A stretch of 28,448 bases of DNA from Parvimonas sp. (GCA_022770425.1 JALEHY010000041.1:1-28448), one strand, 5' to 3'. Positions 1-8,119 are shown, counted from the stretch's first letter. The notes: generated from the sequence alone by a model not told the origin. A program made the numbers and translations.

Positions 1-132
1 ATATTCGGATTTGGATTATCCGGAATATTTGGATTTGGATTATCCGGAATATTTGGACTTGGATTATCCGGAATATTCGGATTTGGATTATCCGGAATAT
101 TCGGATTTGGATTATCCGGAATATTTGGATTT
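1..132 (-). repeat. 24-bp in-frame tandem repeat encoding the octapeptide NPNIPDNP
   Basis: Five complete 24-bp units (13-36, 37-60, 61-84, 85-108, 109-132) plus half a unit at 1-12 that runs off the edge. Units differ only by single transitions (C/T at two positions), one of which changes N to S. Read on the minus strand they give N-P-N-I-P-D-N-P repeats, a typical extended wall-spanning stalk. The true copy number cannot be known from this window. Confidence 0.95.
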
Positions 133-3100
133 GGATCTTCCGGTATCACAGGTTCCGATTGTAATTTATATTCATAAATTATCAATTGAGGTTCTTCTAT
201 TACTTTTCCCGTTACAGGATCTGTTTTCGGATCTGTCTTTCTTTCGGTTAATACATAAGTCTTTCCGTCTTTTACCAATGTCTTTGGCATAAAATCTGGT
301 GTAGTTGTATCATATTCTGTCCCTATTTCTGTATTTTCTTTCTTAACTACATAGTTTCCGTTTTCATCCTTTTCCTTAAGCACAGGATTTTCTAATGTAA
401 TTTCTGTTCCTTCTATTATATATTTTACCGATACTTGTCCGCCTGATACAAGCTCGTATTGATACTTGATTACTTTTTCCACATTAGTTACAACTCCACT
501 AGGGGAATCTGAACCATTCTTCAAAAGCGGAGTATTCTCTTCAGTTTTTACAAGTCTATAAATTTTTCCATTCTTACTTGTTATTTCTTCAGGAGGTACA
601 TCACTATAAAGTTCGTCTACAGGCGTTCCTACATCTTTTACTTGTTTATCGTCTTGCAACTTGGTATCTGTATTTACTATATAGTATTCAGCTCTTACAG
701 AACCTCTGAGATCTAGGACAATTACCCCTACTCTTTCAGGTTCTGTTGGTAAAATTCCGTTTGTAGTCATAGCAAATGAGTTCCAAGCTGCATTTTTAGC
801 ATAGGCAAGTCTTGGATATTTATCTGCTAAGTTACCGGTTACTTTTTCCTTAATTACATAATCAGCATCAGTAGATTCTGGCGCCACCATTTTGAAAGTA
901 ATCTCTATATCTTGTCCTTTTGCCCAGATATCTCCGTTATTAAGTTCAATCTTAAAACTTCTGATAGTTTTCCAGTCAGTCACATCAGATTCCTTTAACC
1001 AAGTAGGAGCAACCGCACCCAAAGCTTCCTCATGCTTGTAGGCATTCGTTGGATATTTTACTTTTTCATAAAGTATGTCTGTTCTTGTAGGATTAGTTTC
1101 TGTACTATAATATACAACTACTTTATCAATCCACTCAGCAGGAAGAACAATTGGTCCTGTCAAAAGAGGTGTAAATGCACTATTTCTCGGAGAGTTCTTT
1201 ATCACTTCAAGATCTCCTACTGTAGGAAGTATATCTAAGAAACCAAGTTTGTAGATGTTTTCTCCGGTATTATTTGTTATTTTTAGTTTGTAGTCTATAC
1301 TTCCACCGGGAGTAGTGTAACCAAATTTAGAAAATTCTGTATCTCTGCTTCCCTTTACAAACTTTTCAATCTTTAAATCATGGTCTGTATTTTTTACATA
1401 AAGAGTATTACTTGTAGCTATATCTCTACCTGTTATACCATCTCCGTTTAAATCAGTAGTTTCTGTTATGATAGGACTTGTGTCTTTTCTTTTAAGCATT
1501 TTATCTGTTAAAGTTTTGGCAAAACCAAATGATTGTAACGATAAATCATCCGGAGCATATTTATCTATAGTAACATCAAACTCTGCAACAAGTCTTTCTT
1601 TTGTTTTAAGAGTTTCTTGATTCCATTTTACCATAATTGCTTGGTGACCTGTCCCCATATAATCATCTGAGAAAATACTTATTTCCCCCGGTGGAATATT
1701 TACTGTATAAGTGTAAGCTCTTTGACTTCTTATATAATATTTATCTGTATCAGTATGATTTTCTTTTATTTTCACTCCTAAAGGAAGAACTACTATAGAG
1801 TGAGGATACTCAGTAAGCTCTGAAGCTGATTGATAATTCGAAAGAGCAACATATACTCTATTATCACCGGATTTTACTTCACTTCCAATTACATTCATAA
1901 ATGTAGCTACCTGTTCTACTGTAGGAGGTACCTCTTGTGGTGCAATAAGTGTATCATATCTCTCCGCTACAAGACCTTCATATTGATTTGGTGCTTGCTT
2001 AGGTCCTCTTCTTACTACTGTGCCATCTTTTAATGTAGCAACAAATTCAACTTTTTGTTCAAGCTTACTACCAACAGCAGTTCCAGGCATAATATCATAT
2101 CTTAAAGCAGCTTGTATAGCAAACTCACCGTCTACTAAAGAACCATCAGCATTTTTATAGTTAATTTTGATTGATTTTACCTTATCATCCTTTTTTAACC
2201 CCAATGCTTCATAAGCAAGGTCTAAACCTCCCGGTTGTCCCGGTGCAAAGGTCTTGGACACTGCACTGTAGTCGAAAACATGTTGTTTTGTAGAACCGTC
2301 TTCTAATGTAAAAGTTGCTGTAACTGTAGGAACTTTAGTTAATTCTTTAAATCCCCCTCCATTTTTAAAAGCAAATGGTAATAATATATGAATACTTCTT
2401 AGGTTTATATTGTCACTTGGAGTATAGTAAGCTACAAGCTCTTTATAACCTTCAGCCATTATACGAGCATTATTCCATTTATATTCTTCTGAGGTTCCGT
2501 CTTTTACTATATATTCATGACTTGATGCTGCACCTGTATATACATCTAAAAAGTCTACTCCATTTTCAGCAGTTCTACCCTTATTAGGGTTTTGTCCTGT
2601 AGAGTCAGCACCGGGACCGTAAGTTGCTCTTACAGCAATATTATTACCATCAAGAGTAGCACCCTTTGGTAATAGCACCGGTACAGTAACTTTGTTAGAC
2701 GTACTTGTAGATATTTTAACTCCTCCAAGACCGGTTGCAGTCATAGTTGCAGTATTATCTATACGAGTATCTTCTTTTATATCATCTGAAACGTGAACTT
2801 TTACAAAAATATGACTTTCAAAGATATTAACTTTTTGAGTTTTTTGTCTTTCTAAAGTATCAGACTTAAAACCCCATGTCAAATTTTGTCCGTTTTTTGT
2901 AAGATTTAGACCTTCTCCTGCTTCTGTTAAATTATCAACAGAAGTTCCGGATGCCACATAGCTAAGTCTTGAATCAAGTGTATCCTTTACCAAAATATCT
3001 GAATTAGGTTCTAAATACAAAGAACCTTGATGATCACTGTTTGGCACAGCAACTGATGCATCTAATCTATATATAACATCATAGCCGGGTCTTGCCGCAT

Positions 3101-3671
3101 TTGCTGTTTCATCATCTACAATCTTAACTAATTCTTTATGTACAGTAGGTGATACATTTGCCGTAACATTTATAGAATCTTTATCCTCTACAGACAAAGT
3201 TGAATTATTATACTCGTATTTTGCATTTACAGCAAGTTCAGTTCCATCCGGAGTTACACCGTTTGTGGTAGATATGGATATATACTTTCTGGCAGAGAAC
3301 CCTGTCAACATTTCCGGAAAAACATAAGTCAATGACCCTTGAGTCTTATCATATGCAGGTACAACTCCGTTAATAGCAAGTTCTTCTAATGGTGTCTCCA
3401 TATTATAGTACTGAGTTTTTTCTATAGGAAATTTTATAGTTAATTTACTATCCTTTCCTATCTCTTTGTTTACTTCTTCATTTGCTCCCGATACTTTTAA
3501 ATCGAGTTCAAATACCGCACTTTGTCCAGACTTTACAGAATTAACTGTTCTTTTAAGTGCAAGATCAATATTTACTTTTTCTGCTGCATAAATAAATGTA
3601 CCTGAAATTACTTGACTAAATGTAAGTATAACAGCTATAAAAAAAGCAAATATTCTAATTCGTTTTTTCAT
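1..3671 (-). CDS. large secreted surface protein (adhesin-like), partial: 3' end beyond left edge
   Basis: I read this frame codon by codon: 1223 codons from ATG 3671 to base 3 with no stop, so the gene continues past the left edge. The start has a strong GGGGAGG site six bases upstream. Residues 1-30 are a signal peptide (MKKRIR, hydrophobic core, cleavage near IYAA). Residues about 177-315 and 766-820 resemble DUF11/pilin-type Ig-like domains (DTLDSRLSYV ... NTATMTATG; PGGSIDYKLKITNNTGE ... DILP). A DLNGDGITGRD loop (740-750) looks Ca-binding. Residues about 992-1074 and 1080-1170 are two MucBP-like domains (VRAEYYIVN, VSVKYIIEG), followed from about 1179 by a Pro/Asn-rich octapeptide stalk. 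Residues 320-735 are not recognised. A C-terminal LPXTG anchor is expected outside the window but not seen. Likely role, by inference: wall-anchored adhesin or matrix/mucin-binding protein. It is monocistronic in this window, with its own leader. Confidence 0.9.
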   Translation of the reverse strand, partial: MKKRIRIFAFFIAVILTFSQVISGTFIYAAEKVNIDLALKRTVNSVKSGQSAVFELDLKVSGANEEVNKEIGKDSKLTIKFPIEKTQYYNMETPLEELAINGVVPAYDKTQGSLTYVFPEMLTGFSARKYISISTTNGVTPDGTELAVNAKYEYNNSTLSVEDKDSINVTANVSPTVHKELVKIVDDETANAARPGYDVIYRLDASVAVPNSDHQGSLYLEPNSDILVKDTLDSRLSYVASGTSVDNLTEAGEGLNLTKNGQNLTWGFKSDTLERQKTQKVNIFESHIFVKVHVSDDIKEDTRIDNTATMTATGLGGVKISTSTSNKVTVPVLLPKGATLDGNNIAVRATYGPGADSTGQNPNKGRTAENGVDFLDVYTGAASSHEYIVKDGTSEEYKWNNARIMAEGYKELVAYYTPSDNINLRSIHILLPFAFKNGGGFKELTKVPTVTATFTLEDGSTKQHVFDYSAVSKTFAPGQPGGLDLAYEALGLKKDDKVKSIKINYKNADGSLVDGEFAIQAALRYDIMPGTAVGSKLEQKVEFVATLKDGTVVRRGPKQAPNQYEGLVAERYDTLIAPQEVPPTVEQVATFMNVIGSEVKSGDNRVYVALSNYQSASELTEYPHSIVVLPLGVKIKENHTDTDKYYIRSQRAYTYTVNIPPGEISIFSDDYMGTGHQAIMVKWNQETLKTKERLVAEFDVTIDKYAPDDLSLQSFGFAKTLTDKMLKRKDTSPIITETTDLNGDGITGRDIATSNTLYVKNTDHDLKIEKFVKGSRDTEFSKFGYTTPGGSIDYKLKITNNTGENIYKLGFLDILPTVGDLEVIKNSPRNSAFTPLLTGPIVLPAEWIDKVVVYYSTETNPTRTDILYEKVKYPTNAYKHEEALGAVAPTWLKESDVTDWKTIRSFKIELNNGDIWAKGQDIEITFKMVAPESTDADYVIKEKVTGNLADKYPRLAYAKNAAWNSFAMTTNGILPTEPERVGVIVLDLRGSVRAEYYIVNTDTKLQDDKQVKDVGTPVDELYSDVPPEEITSKNGKIYRLVKTEENTPLLKNGSDSPSGVVTNVEKVIKYQYELVSGGQVSVKYIIEGTEITLENPVLKEKDENGNYVVKKENTEIGTEYDTTTPDFMPKTLVKDGKTYVLTERKTDPKTDPVTGKVIEEPQLIIYEYKLQSEPVIPEDPNPNIPDNPNPNIPDNPNPNIPDNPSPNIPDNPNPNIPDNPNPN

Positions 3672-3677
3672 TACGAA

Positions 3678-3684
3678 CCTCCCC
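3678..3684 (-). promoter_or_regulatory. ribosome binding site of the surface protein
   Basis: GGGGAGG on the minus strand, six bases before ATG 3671. It fixes the start codon and shows the gene should be translated efficiently once the leader is transcribed through. Confidence 0.85.
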
Positions 3685-3702
3685 GTTTATATAAATTTTT
3701 CT

Positions 3703-3749
3703 AAAAAAAAATGCAACAAAACAAGGCAGTATAGCCTATGCTTTATTGC
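3703..3749 (-). terminator. stem-loop plus U9 in the surface protein leader: candidate attenuator
   Basis: On the minus strand GCAATAAA (3749-3742) can pair with TTTGTTGC (3720-3713) over eight base pairs with one G-U. An inner AGGC/GCCT stem (3737-3734 with 3727-3724) closes a six-base loop. After the stem comes A and then nine T (3711-3703). This matches a Rho-independent terminator but sits between the promoters and the ribosome binding site, so it would act as a leader attenuator. It could also serve as the missing terminator of trhP. The internal loop and mostly A-U outer stem make its strength uncertain. Confidence 0.5.
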
Positions 3750-3790
3750 TCGTTATATAAATATCTAATCAAAGTAGACACGCCTATTAC

Positions 3791-3850
<60 letters not shown>

Positions 3851-3853
3851 AAG

Positions 3854-3882
3854 ATTATATCAAAACTTTTCATAGCACGCAA
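3854..3882 (-). promoter_or_regulatory. sigma-A promoter P2 of the surface protein
   Basis: TTGCGT (3882-3877), 17-base spacer, perfect TATAAT (3859-3854) on the minus strand. The predicted start is A 3847 or A 3849, at the first bases of the CAGA array. The leader to the ATG is about 175 nt. Confidence 0.75.
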
Positions 3883-3905
3883 CCCTTTCTTACATATTTT
3901 ACTAT

Positions 3906-3934
3906 ATAATATCATAAAAAAATATTTTTTTCAA
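3906..3934 (-). promoter_or_regulatory. sigma-A promoter P1 of the surface protein (upstream, tandem)
   Basis: TTGAAA (3934-3929), 17-base spacer made mostly of A/T runs, TATTAT (3911-3906). The predicted start near 3899 would transcribe through P2 and the repeat array. Confidence 0.6.
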
Positions 3935-4095
3935 TACATATTTACATTTTTTGAAATTTTATAACTAATTCAAACTTTTTTGTATTTAATAATTTTAAAA
4001 TTTAATATACAATATATAAAAAGGTTAACTAATTAAATTTTACAATAAAATCTCTAATCTGATTACTCAACTTTTGATTACAATTTTAAACTTTA
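3935..4095. other. AT-rich spacer between trhP and the surface protein promoters
   Basis: I see no open frame, no RNA gene and no convincing terminator hairpin here. trhP transcripts may therefore read into the surface protein leader. Confidence 0.6.
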
Positions 4096-5328
4096 TTATT
4101 CAATTTCTTCTAATTTTTTTCTCATTATATCCCAAGGTTTTACTTCAAACGGTAAAGGCATTTTTATAATTTGTTTTGCACGGGGTGCTACGTCAATTTC
4201 TTCGCCTTTATCGTCATACATTTTCTCTATTTTAAAAGTTTCAAAACCGTCTCTCGGACCGAAAAATTCAACTTCATCTCCAACAAAAATTCTATTTCTT
4301 TGCTCTATTGTCGCAATTTTTGTTTCTTTGTCGTAGTCTAAAACAAGTCCTACAAAATCATAAGTTCTTATATATGAACTTGAGTTGTAAAGTTGGTCAT
4401 TTTCATCCGGTTTTTTGTAGTAAAAACCCTTTGTAAAATCTCTGTGACTTGCCTTTTTTATTTCCGCTAAAAGCCTTTTAGCCATTTCTTTTGTGTAAGT
4501 TCCATTTTTTATTGCATCAAGTGCAAGTCTGTAACTTCTTATAACTGTAGCGACGTAGTATTGAGTTTTTACCCTTCCCTCAATTTTCAAACTATGAACA
4601 CCTGAATTAATTATATCCTCAAGTGAATCCAACATACACAAATCTTTACTGTTATATATAAAAGTTCCTTGTTCCGTTTCTTCTATCGGATAATACTCTC
4701 CCGGTCTTCTTTCTTCAACTAAATTATATTTCCACCTGCAAGCATGAGCACAATCTCCTTTATTTGCATCTCTTCCACACATATAGTTACTCAACAAACA
4801 TCTTCCGGAATATGAAATACACATCGCACCATGAACAAATGCTTCAATGTCAACATTTGGAACTTCATTATGAATTAAATTGATTTCTTCCAAAGACAAT
4901 TCTCTTGCCATAACTATTCTTTTTATACCTAAATCGCTCCAAAATTTAACTGTTCTGTAATTTGTAACACTCGCCTGCGTACTCATATGAACTTCAATGT
5001 CTTTACTTACAGAACGAACTGCTGTATAAACTCCGGCATCGGCAACTATTAAAGCATCTACTCCTATATCAACCAAAAGCTTAACATAATCTTCCAAACC
5101 GATAAGATCATCATTATGAGGAATTATATTTAAAGTTATATAAATCTTCTTACCTTTCGAATGTACAAAATCCGTAGCTTCTTTAAGTCCGTTTTCATCA
5201 AAATTTTTTGATGCCTTTCTAAGTCCGAAAACTTCTCCGGCAAGATAAACCGCATCTGCTCCGTACATAATTGCCATTTTTAATTTTTCCATATCCCCTG
5301 CGGGTGCTAATAACTCAACTTCTTTCAT
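4096..5328 (-). CDS. trhP: U32 family tRNA 5-hydroxyuridine synthase (TrhP-like)
   Basis: 410 residues. The start at ATG 5328 has GGAG five bases upstream. An in-frame extension to 5367 would run into the -10 box, so I reject it. The opening VELLAPAG and the PROSITE U32 signature E162-A-F-x-x-G-A-M-C170-x4-G-x-C177-x-L-S are intact. Further cysteines (C184, C193, C197) fit the iron-sulfur cluster of this family. Established: TrhP/YrrN-YrrO proteins use prephenate to hydroxylate U34 of wobble tRNAs to ho5U, which TrmR then methylates. The length fits the longer YrrO type; only one copy is in the window. trmR lies just upstream but behind a terminator. Older annotations call this family collagenase-like peptidase; that role is less likely here. 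Confidence 0.85.
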   Translation of the reverse strand: MKEVELLAPAGDMEKLKMAIMYGADAVYLAGEVFGLRKASKNFDENGLKEATDFVHSKGKKIYITLNIIPHNDDLIGLEDYVKLLVDIGVDALIVADAGVYTAVRSVSKDIEVHMSTQASVTNYRTVKFWSDLGIKRIVMARELSLEEINLIHNEVPNVDIEAFVHGAMCISYSGRCLLSNYMCGRDANKGDCAHACRWKYNLVEERRPGEYYPIEETEQGTFIYNSKDLCMLDSLEDIINSGVHSLKIEGRVKTQYYVATVIRSYRLALDAIKNGTYTKEMAKRLLAEIKKASHRDFTKGFYYKKPDENDQLYNSSSYIRTYDFVGLVLDYDKETKIATIEQRNRIFVGDEVEFFGPRDGFETFKIEKMYDDKGEEIDVAPRAKQIIKMPLPFEVKPWDIMRKKLEEIE

Positions 5329-5365
5329 AACATCTCCTAACTGTAACACAAAATATTCTAAGTCC

Positions 5366-5371
5366 ATTATA
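5366..5371 (-). promoter_or_regulatory. -10 box of trhP promoter
   Basis: Perfect TATAAT on the minus strand, 38 bases before ATG 5328, between the trmR terminator and the gene. The -35 is poor (TTTTAA at 17-base spacing), so only the -10 is called. Confidence 0.5.
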
Positions 5372-5431
5372 GTCTACCCTTAAAATATTTAAAAAATCAT
5401 TATTACATTTTTATTTAATTTAAATAACGAT

Positions 5432-5457
5432 AAAAAAGTCGGATTAACCCGACTTTT
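5432..5457 (-). terminator. intrinsic terminator after trmR
   Basis: Nine-bp stem AAAAGTCGG/CCGACTTTT with a six-base loop, followed on the minus strand by T-rich sequence. The trmR stop codon (5458-5456) overlaps the 5' arm. Confidence 0.85.
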
Positions 5458-6097
5458 AATATTTTTTATAACTTATAGCCATTCCGTCATCAATCGGAAC
5501 TATCGTTGTTGTGAATTTTTCATCATTTGTAATCATAGTTAAAAATTCCCTAAGTCTTCTAACTATTGTACTTTTTCTTCTTATATCATTTTTTTCTTTG
5601 GCAACAAGCCCTCTAAACAAAATGTTATCAGAAACTAAAATTCCGTCTTTATTTAGTTTTTCAATAGATTTCTCAAAAAAACTTATATACTGACCTTTGG
5701 CAGCATCCATAAATATCATATCATACTTTTTAGAAATAAAATCCAAAGCATCATTTGCATCTGCATATATAATGTCTATATTTTTTTCACAACCCGCTAA
5801 ACGAACAAATTCTTTTGCTTTCAAAAAATTTTTTTCATCAATTTCTATAGTCGTTATTTTACATTTCGGATATGCTTTATTCATAATCAGTGCAGAATAT
5901 CCTATTGCGGTTCCTATTTCCAAAATTCTTTTAGGTTTTTTTAACATAACTAAAAATTCCAAAAATCTTGCAACCTCAACTTCAATTATAGGTACGGCAT
6001 TTTGCTGTGCATAAAACTCCATTTCAAGTAAAATAGGATCTTTACTTTTTTCTAAGTTTCTAATATATTCAGAAACATAACCTGCAACTATTTCCAT
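5456..6097 (-). CDS. trmR: SAM-dependent tRNA 5-hydroxyuridine methyltransferase (TrmR/YrrM)
   Basis: 213 residues of the class I O-methyltransferase 3 family. The SAM motif E60-I-G-T-A-I-G-Y-S is clear. Metal-binding acidic residues sit at D131 (FMDAAKGQY) and D157-N158 (SDNILFRG), as in the metal-dependent COMT-like group. Established: B. subtilis TrmR methylates ho5U34 to mo5U34 in tRNA and is encoded next to the U32 hydroxylases, as here. The start ATG shares one base with the upstream stop (TAATG) and lacks a strong binding site, so translational coupling to the YlbF-family gene is likely. A small-molecule catechol-type O-methyltransferase is the alternative, but the neighbourhood argues against it. 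Confidence 0.82.
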   Translation of the reverse strand: MEIVAGYVSEYIRNLEKSKDPILLEMEFYAQQNAVPIIEVEVARFLEFLVMLKKPKRILEIGTAIGYSALIMNKAYPKCKITTIEIDEKNFLKAKEFVRLAGCEKNIDIIYADANDALDFISKKYDMIFMDAAKGQYISFFEKSIEKLNKDGILVSDNILFRGLVAKEKNDIRRKSTIVRRLREFLTMITNDEKFTTTIVPIDDGMAISYKKY

Positions 6098-6420
6098 TAA
6101 TCTTTGATTGTATCCTCTAACATTTTTATAATATCATTCATAATTGTGGAAATTCGAACCTCCGCTGCCATAAACTTAGCAATTTCGGAATTGTTCATCA
6201 ATATTTGATTTAATTCATTAAGTTGTTTTTCTTTTTCTGAAACATCTTCTCCGTTTGCTTTAGCAAGTTGGAAATCATACAATTTCTTATGAAAATCATC
6301 TATAATATTTTTGTTTTCGGGATTTTCATCAACTTTTTTCTTCAAATCTTTATACTCTTTAACCTCATCACAATTTTTAAAATCATTTGAAAAAGTCAAA
6401 ATGCTGTTATAAATATTCAT
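6097..6420 (-). CDS. YlbF/YmcA/YheA family protein
   Basis: 107 residues, mostly helical and charged, with the family pattern of an N-terminal helix, a central heptad-like stretch and the ending AAEVRISTIMNDIIKML. It is shorter than B. subtilis YlbF or YmcA (about 145-150 aa) and nearer to YheA in size. YlbF and YmcA are partners of RNase Y in mRNA processing; YheA has no firm role. Position directly after the RNase J gene, eight bases apart and with an AGGAGG site, supports a link to RNA decay by context only. Function beyond the family name is not certain. Confidence 0.7.
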   Translation of the reverse strand: MNIYNSILTFSNDFKNCDEVKEYKDLKKKVDENPENKNIIDDFHKKLYDFQLAKANGEDVSEKEKQLNELNQILMNNSEIAKFMAAEVRISTIMNDIIKMLEDTIKD

Positions 6421-6428
6421 AATGCCTC

Positions 6429-8099
6429 CTAAAGTTCTGTAATTATAGGAATAATCATAGGACCTCTTTTTATTTCATGATATATATAAGAGTTTAAATC
6501 CTTTCTTATATTATATCTCATAGTTCCTATATCTGTTATGGAATCTTCTCTGCAAATAGTCAAAGTATTTTCAACTACTTTTCTCATTTCGGAAACTAAG
6601 TCCAAATTTTCTTTAACATATATAAATCCCCTTGAAACTATTTCCGGACCTGAAATTATTTCCCTTGTAGCCTTTTCAATTACTACCATTACAATTATTA
6701 TTCCGTCTTCGGATAAATGTTTTCTATCTCTGAGAACCGCACTTCCGACATCACCGACTCCAAGACCGTCAACTAAAATATTTCCGGATTCAACAGTACC
6801 GGAAATAAATCCCTCTTGTTTAGGGGTAAATTCAAAGACAGTTCCGTTTCTTCCGATTAATATATTTTCTTCTGCAAGTCCAAGCTCCATTGCTAATTTC
6901 GAGTGTCTTTTCAGATGTCGTACCTCTCCATGTACAGGAATAAAATATTTCGGTTTTACTAATGTATGGATTAATTTTAATTCTTCTTGACAAGCGTGAC
7001 CCGAAACGTGAACATCGGCAAGTGAAGAGTGAATAACTTTTACGCCCATCTCTATTAACCTATTTACCAGCCCAAAAAATATTTTCTCATTTCCGGGTAT
7101 CGGAGATGCAGAAATGATAACTGTATCACTTTCTGTTAAAACCAATTTTCTATGTTCTCCATAAGCCATCCTGTTCAATGCACTCATAGGTTCTCCTTGA
7201 CTTCCTGTCATAAGTAAAACAATTTGAGATTCGTCATACCTATTGATATCTTTCAAGTCAATTAAAGTACCCTTTTCTATGTCTAACTTATTAAGTTCAG
7301 TTGCGACTTTTATAACATTTACCATAGACCGACCTGAAATCGCAACTTTTCTGTTAAATTTTTCAGCAGCTTTTATTATCTGTTGCACTCTGTGTAAATT
7401 TGATGCAAAAGTTGCAACGATTATTCTTCCTTCCGCTTTACCAAACAATTCTACAAATGTATCTCCAACAGAACTTTCGCTCATAGTATAACCCGGTCTT
7501 TCAACATTCGTACTGTCTGCGCACAAAAGCATTACACCTTCTACACCCCATTGAGCAATTCGATGAAGATCCATTTTATCTCCGTCTATCGGAGTATAAT
7601 CAATTTTAAAATCTCCTGTAAATATTATATTTCCGACAGGAGTTTTTATACCAAAACTTACACTGTCAGGGATACTATGACAAGCTCTTATATATTCCAC
7701 TGAAAAGTGTTTTGTTTTTACAGTTTCGCCTGCATTTACTAAATGCAGATTTTCCTTACTTATATTGTGTTCCTGTAACTTTGTTTCAACAAGACCCAAA
7801 GTCAACTTTGTTCCATAAACGGGAACATTTATTTTTTTCATAATATATGGCACAGAACCGATATGATCCTCATGCCCATGTGTTAGAAAAATAGCTTTGA
7901 CTTTCTCAATATTTCTCATCAAATAACTAATATCCGGAATGACAATGTCAATTCCGGGCATATCGTCATCAGGGAAAGTCATACCGCAATCTAAAACGAT
8001 AATTTCATCGTCATATTCCAAAATGGACATATTTTTCCCGATTTCTCCAACACCACCCAAAGGTATCATCTTTAGGTTTTTTTTCTTAAATTTTTTCAA
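6429..8099 (-). CDS. rnj: ribonuclease J
   Basis: 556 residues, the usual size. Metallo-beta-lactamase/beta-CASP ribonuclease: L-G-G-V-G-E-I-G-K-N at 14-23, the zinc motif H74-G-H76-E-D78-H79, then HSIPDS, FTGDFKID, a beta-CASP insert and HVSGHA plus PVHGE near the end. RNase J carries 5'-3' exonuclease and endonuclease activity and drives mRNA turnover and rRNA maturation in Firmicutes. The start is TTG at 8099: the AGGAG site is seven bases from it. An out-of-frame ATG at 8104 is only two bases from the site and stops after two codons. Met11 is a weaker alternative. J1 and J2 paralogues cannot be told apart here. Confidence 0.93.
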   Translation of the reverse strand: MKKFKKKNLKMIPLGGVGEIGKNMSILEYDDEIIVLDCGMTFPDDDMPGIDIVIPDISYLMRNIEKVKAIFLTHGHEDHIGSVPYIMKKINVPVYGTKLTLGLVETKLQEHNISKENLHLVNAGETVKTKHFSVEYIRACHSIPDSVSFGIKTPVGNIIFTGDFKIDYTPIDGDKMDLHRIAQWGVEGVMLLCADSTNVERPGYTMSESSVGDTFVELFGKAEGRIIVATFASNLHRVQQIIKAAEKFNRKVAISGRSMVNVIKVATELNKLDIEKGTLIDLKDINRYDESQIVLLMTGSQGEPMSALNRMAYGEHRKLVLTESDTVIISASPIPGNEKIFFGLVNRLIEMGVKVIHSSLADVHVSGHACQEELKLIHTLVKPKYFIPVHGEVRHLKRHSKLAMELGLAEENILIGRNGTVFEFTPKQEGFISGTVESGNILVDGLGVGDVGSAVLRDRKHLSEDGIIIVMVVIEKATREIISGPEIVSRGFIYVKENLDLVSEMRKVVENTLTICREDSITDIGTMRYNIRKDLNSYIYHEIKRGPMIIPIITEL

Positions 8100-8119
8100 T
8101 TCATTTCTCCTTCTATTGT

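Noticed and set aside
1..132. CRISPR array from the 24-bp periodicity
   Set aside because: Units are contiguous with no unique spacers and are in frame within a coding sequence.
11..292. Plus-strand frame with repeated DYPEYLDL residues
   Set aside because: It is the antisense reading of the Pro-rich stalk of the surface protein. The minus-strand frame is open for 1223 codons with a signal peptide and ribosome binding site.
295..310. Possible frameshift in the surface protein, because no frame call covers it
   Set aside because: Reading all triplets from 3671 to 3 shows no stop; the frame is simply open at the window edge.
1032..2587. Three short plus-strand frames (1032-1238, 1830-2033, 2375-2587)
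   Set aside because: All lie antisense to the surface protein, are low-complexity in composition and lack binding sites.
5329..5367. Longer N-terminus for trhP starting at 5367
   Set aside because: The extension contains the TATAAT box, and the family begins at MKEVELLAPAG with a good binding site.
5697..6014. Plus-strand 105-codon frame
   Set aside because: Shadow of trmR; no binding site and no recognisable protein pattern.
6538..7491. Plus-strand frames of 150 and 82 codons
   Set aside because: Antisense to the RNase J gene, whose motifs are complete.
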